A model generated the notes under the pieces. That model had not been told where the DNA came from and did not search any database. It saw only the letters and a program-made list of their open reading frames with translations. Shown piece after piece: positions 60,401-64,000 of a DNA stretch of 64,000 nucleotides; position 1 is the first letter of the stretch; every line of letters starts with the position of its first letter. Both the position numbers and the translations under genes were made by a program. The DNA is from Xestospongia bergquistia (lineage: Eukaryota > Porifera > Demospongiae > Haplosclerida > Petrosiidae), in the NCBI GenBank assembly GCA_963965975.1, contig OZ014412.1, forward strand, positions 6,636,501-6,700,500, given 5' to 3'.

Positions 60401-63400
60401 GAAATCAGGTAATGTACACTTAATGAAAACAATTTTTTAATCAAATGCAACATCTCTTTTCTGTTTGGTCATCTCTCACTAATAGTAACATTATTGTTAA
60501 TAATATCTCTTTCCTTGTAGACATCACAGCAGTTTTTAGACAACTATACTGCTTTGCTTGAAGAGTCAAGATACAAATCTCAAAATTTGAGTAGAATGAA
60601 TGCTGTAGGATTGGCCCATGAGGGAATATGGTCATTAGCTATTGGACTTGACAATGCAGTGAAACGGATATCTATGGGAAATGACAGTGGGTGTGAGGGG
60701 TTACCAGGAGATTTGGTACCTTTAGAGGAGTTTGATTATACTAATGAAAAAGTGGGCTGTATTCTGAGACAAGGTTTTACTGAAGTCAATTTTCTTGGAA
60801 TTACTGTGAGTCTCTATGTTTTCCCTTGTATATTAAACAAAGAGTACATTTTCTAAGTATGTATATTTATTATAAAATTATTCGTAGTTTGTTGTAATAT
60901 TTATATGTCATGTTCTGTGGTTATATTTGATACTACAACATATTTTAGTCTTTAATTGTAAAGGGTGCTGTTTATTTTGATGCAAATGGAAGTCGTCCTG
61001 ACAATATTCATGATGTCAAACAACATAGAATATCTGGTGGTAAGGATATAACAAAAACTAGTAAAGTGTTAATTCATTCTCCTGTAGATACAGTCAATCC
61101 TGATACAATAGGTTATGTAACCATTGGTACTAATGATAGTATCTTCACTTTCAAAATGGGTGAATCTAATGCACATATTTGGAAAGGTAATATCATGATA
61201 ACATTGGTGCTAGATGGATAGTGATATTACAGCATAAAATATTTATGAAGTATATTAAGGCAAGGCATACAAATAACACCCTATTATTACATATAAGAAT
61301 GCAGTCAAGAGAAAGTATAGACATGGTTGTGTATATCTGTAAACATTAATTGGTTGATTTAACCAAAATGTGTTTATACAGGATTGTATATATGTAATAA
61401 AGTAATTTGATGCAAACTAAAAGTAAACATCACAATATTTTCATTCCATACTATTGAATTTACTAAACAGTCAACAGTCAATTGTATATAAGGAATGAAA
61501 ACAGTGTAATGTTTACTTTCAGTTTACATTAATAATTTGCTACGTAATGCATCCTGTATAAACATATATTGGTTAAATCAATGAATTAATTTTTACAGTT
61601 AAATATATATAAATGTTGAAATAACAAACTTAATTTTTAAAAAAATTATATAGAGGATAAATATTTTCATTATCTTTATGTTTATATCTGAATATTTATT
61701 GTAATAGCTAAAGAACACTACTGTCATCTCCACTATTATCTTTATAAAATACAATAATCAAATGTACTACTATATAACCTAAATAATATTACTATTATTA
61801 TGTCACTAGATGGTACTCCTCCTTATGATGGTTATGAAGTGGACACTATACACCAGAATCATCTAGCATTGATTATAATTTATGATATTGCAACATTTGT
61901 TGGTCTCATCTTTGTAGCAGTATGTCTTGTGTTTAAAATTGTCTTTAGAAATAAAAAGTCAGTAACTGGATATTGTATGTCTTAGCTTGATTCTCCCTCC
62001 CTTTCACTCTACCTCTAATAGAGTTGTCAAACTTTCCAGTCCTAACTTGAATTATCTCATAATTGTAGGGGCTGCCATTATGTACACATGTGTCTATTTC
62101 TATGTGCACACCTCAACAGTAATGGATGTACAGACTGCTTTCTGTAATGTAAGATTATCACATAATGATCATACTCCTACTTCCAGATTTGTTCTATAAT
62201 AAATTATTGTATTGCTTTATCTTTTAATCAATGATCCATTCTTAATTTCCACATAGATCAGATTCTGGTTGTTCTTTTTAGGATACTCTGTCTGTTTTGC
62301 TGTCATTCTTTCCAAAACATGGAGAGTCTATTATATTTTTTATAATCCAAAGCCTAATAAGAAGGTTAATCACTAAGTTATAAAATGGTATCTTAGTAAT
62401 CTCTCCTTCTTCCTCTCTCACACACACACAGGCACTAAAAGATTGGGTTTTATTTGTTCAAGTATTAGTTATAGTATCTATTGATTTGATTATTATTGCC
62501 ATTGGATCTGCCATTCCTCAGTCACGACTGATAGCTACCAGAATAAGAGATACTCAACATCCAGAAGATATAACGGTATACTAAATTTTATCTATCTTCA
62601 CAAAATGTTAATAATGATTGTGTCTGTCATGTAACAGAAAAGTTTTTCAATACAAGAGTCTTTCAAAATAATATAACAGATTTATTGGATAAGCTGACAA
62701 ATTTACTTATATTATTACTAGATAATCAGTCAATTAGCACATTAATTTGTTTAACTTTTAAAATTGAGCAAATACTGAAATATAGCAGATAATAGTAACA
62801 CACATTTGAGCATGAGTCATAATTTTTCTTATAATTAGAACATATGCATGCATGTATTTTGGCAACTTAATTTTTGGCCTCTAATTAAGAGGATCCTTAC
62901 CAATTATTTTCCATTTGATAAGTAACTATTATACTAAATATGTTAATACTATTTCTTTTTCTATACATTATCTAGGATGAAGGTATTTTTGAAAAAAACT
63001 TCATCTATGTGTGTGCTCAAAGTGGATCACAAATTTGGCTAGCAGTCTCCTTTACATACAAAGCATTGTTACAACTAGTAGCAATATTTATGGCATTTCA
63101 TATTCGTCGTGTTAAAGTTAAAGCTCTGAATGACTCAAAGGAAATAGCTGTCATTATCTACATCAACAGTATTATACTTGCAGTGTTAGCAGTGACACAG
63201 TTTGCTCTTGAAAATTATCATGATGCATATGCTGCCATGTTTGGACTAGCTCTACTGGTAGATGCAACTCTGTTCTTAGGACTCATGTTCATTCCAAAAG
63301 TAAGAGTCATTTCCATTAAGTTTATGTTACTTTTAAAGCAAGATTTTAATTAATGATTTCATTTCTCAAACCTCTTATTTATTTTATTTTATGCTGACTC

Positions 63401-63761
63401 AACAGCTTCTCTTCTTATAAAGACTATATAACCCAAGCCATAATTCAATTGTTTTAATTATATCTTGACAGATGGTTAGTTTATATAATGATCCAACTGG
63501 AGAGAAAGTCCTCACTAGTCATTCCTTACCTTCTTCCTATCCAACAAATAATACTACTAGTGAGTCACCTGAGGAGACTATCAGTGGTCTACGAGCTAGA
63601 ATAAAAGAACTGGAGTCTATGCTCTCCACTAAAGTGGTAAGTATATGTGAAACTATTCATGTCATATACTAAGAGCTGTTTATTTGTACATATATAAATA
63701 CTATGTATTATACTATAATGATATTATCATCTCAAATATATAGCTGGAGTCTACAACTTAA
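57460..63761 (+). CDS. locus H: GABA-B-like class C GPCR, 804 aa
   Basis: Exons: 57460-57687, 58348-58488, 58535-58705, 58882-58992, 59048-59119, 59330-59527, 60521-60805, 60964-61039, 61088-61186, 61810-61957, 62022-62148, 62257-62364, 62432-62575, 62976-63299, 63472-63636 and 63744-63761. The signal peptide (MLSYLVICSLLHLSVS) is three residues shorter than in F and G. In-frame ATGs lie upstream, one at 57430, so the start is less certain. The VFT mixes features: FRVVPSFYYIPAS as in E-G, but KTGVNPFPYDSVFDN like B and D. Other changes are IHLQFAYIT in exon 1, NTYETYAAN in exon 5 and KV in place of KE at the end of exon 15. Exon 4 uses a GTTAGT donor. Helices and coiled coil are intact. The 3' AATAAA reads AATGAA. 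Intron 1 has a decoy exon 2 and intron 9 a MITE. Confidence 0.9.
58221..58264 (+). pseudogene. decoy exon 2 start in intron 1 of locus H
   Basis: A good TTTCTTACAG acceptor is followed by TGTGATCACACTACACAT and reads CDHTTHFGTISVCI and then TAG. It lies only 83 bp before the real exon 2, behind an acceptor as strong as the real one. Confidence 0.6.
61337..61598. mobile_element. CACTGTAAAA-type MITE in intron 9 of locus H
   Basis: Inverted ends CTGTAAACATTAATTGG and TTAATTTTTACAG with inner arms as in G. The whole of intron 9 is close to that of locus G, so it was copied with the gene. Confidence 0.85.
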
Positions 63762-64000
63762 TTTGATAAGAAGTTTGAAATGAGAATGAAAGACTGATGT
63801 AATACTTATTTGCTATATATATTTCTTCCTCATATAATATGTAAATCAGTTATGTATTTAGTAATTTTGTAATTATTATGTAACATGTGACTTTATTAAT
63901 TAAACAAGCAATTCAATTCATGAACATAAATAAAGTCATTTTGTTTTATTTTTGTTAAAATACACTATATGTAGTTATTTGTTTATCAAACATCTATTAG
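63762..64000. other. 3' flank of locus H
   Basis: It resembles the 3' flank of locus G (TTGCTATATATATTTCTTCC, then GTAATTATTATGTAACATGTGAC). No coding sequence is seen before the window ends; another gene copy may follow. Confidence 0.7.

Overview
This is an AT-rich, intron-rich animal genome window with every recognisable gene on the + strand. It holds a tandem array of one family: class C G-protein-coupled receptors of the metabotropic GABA-B-receptor-like type. Each has a signal peptide, a Venus-flytrap (VFT) ligand domain, no cysteine-rich linker, seven transmembrane helices and a short C-terminal coiled coil. The family type, short introns, low GC and many MITEs suggest an early-branching metazoan, most likely a demosponge such as Amphimedon queenslandica. 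The species is inference; the family call is firm.

Eight loci are present, each built on the same 16-exon plan. Exons 1-9 encode signal peptide and VFT. Exons 10-14 encode the seven helices, and exons 15-16 the cytoplasmic tail. Locus A (1-4767) enters at exon 7, its 5' half lying outside the window. B (5333-14675) carries an internal duplication of exons 6-9 and a one-base insertion at the exon 10 donor, so it probably encodes only a VFT plus TM1. C (15966-18043) is a wreck that fuses an exon 1 of one gene type to exons 14-16 of another, with a 1.2-kb transposon inside exon 14. D (18360-25733), E (26744-34510), F (36839-44426), G (47658-54690) and H (57460-63761) read through intact, giving about 803-814 residues. 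F uses a GC-AG intron 1.

Space between and inside the genes holds AT microsatellites and several transposon families. These are a foldback MITE with GTGACCTGAT ends (five copies), a MITE family with CACTGTAAAA-type ends (several introns and spacers), a single MITE with TACGGAAGCC ends, and a 1.2-kb inverted-repeat element carrying a decayed integrase-like tail (5913-7134). Decayed LINE endonuclease sequence lies in intron 6 of E, F and G, and a probable LINE 3' end sits at 45352-45600. There is also an 11-12-bp minisatellite beside exon 10 of E.

Two subgroups are visible. B and D are near-duplicates; E, F, G and H form another set. They differ most in the VFT exons and least in exon 14, which suggests ligand recognition diversified while coupling stayed fixed, possibly helped by gene conversion. 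The stretch B to C exon 1 is repeated as D to E exon 1, and locus C sits at the join, so C looks like the scar of an unequal crossover.
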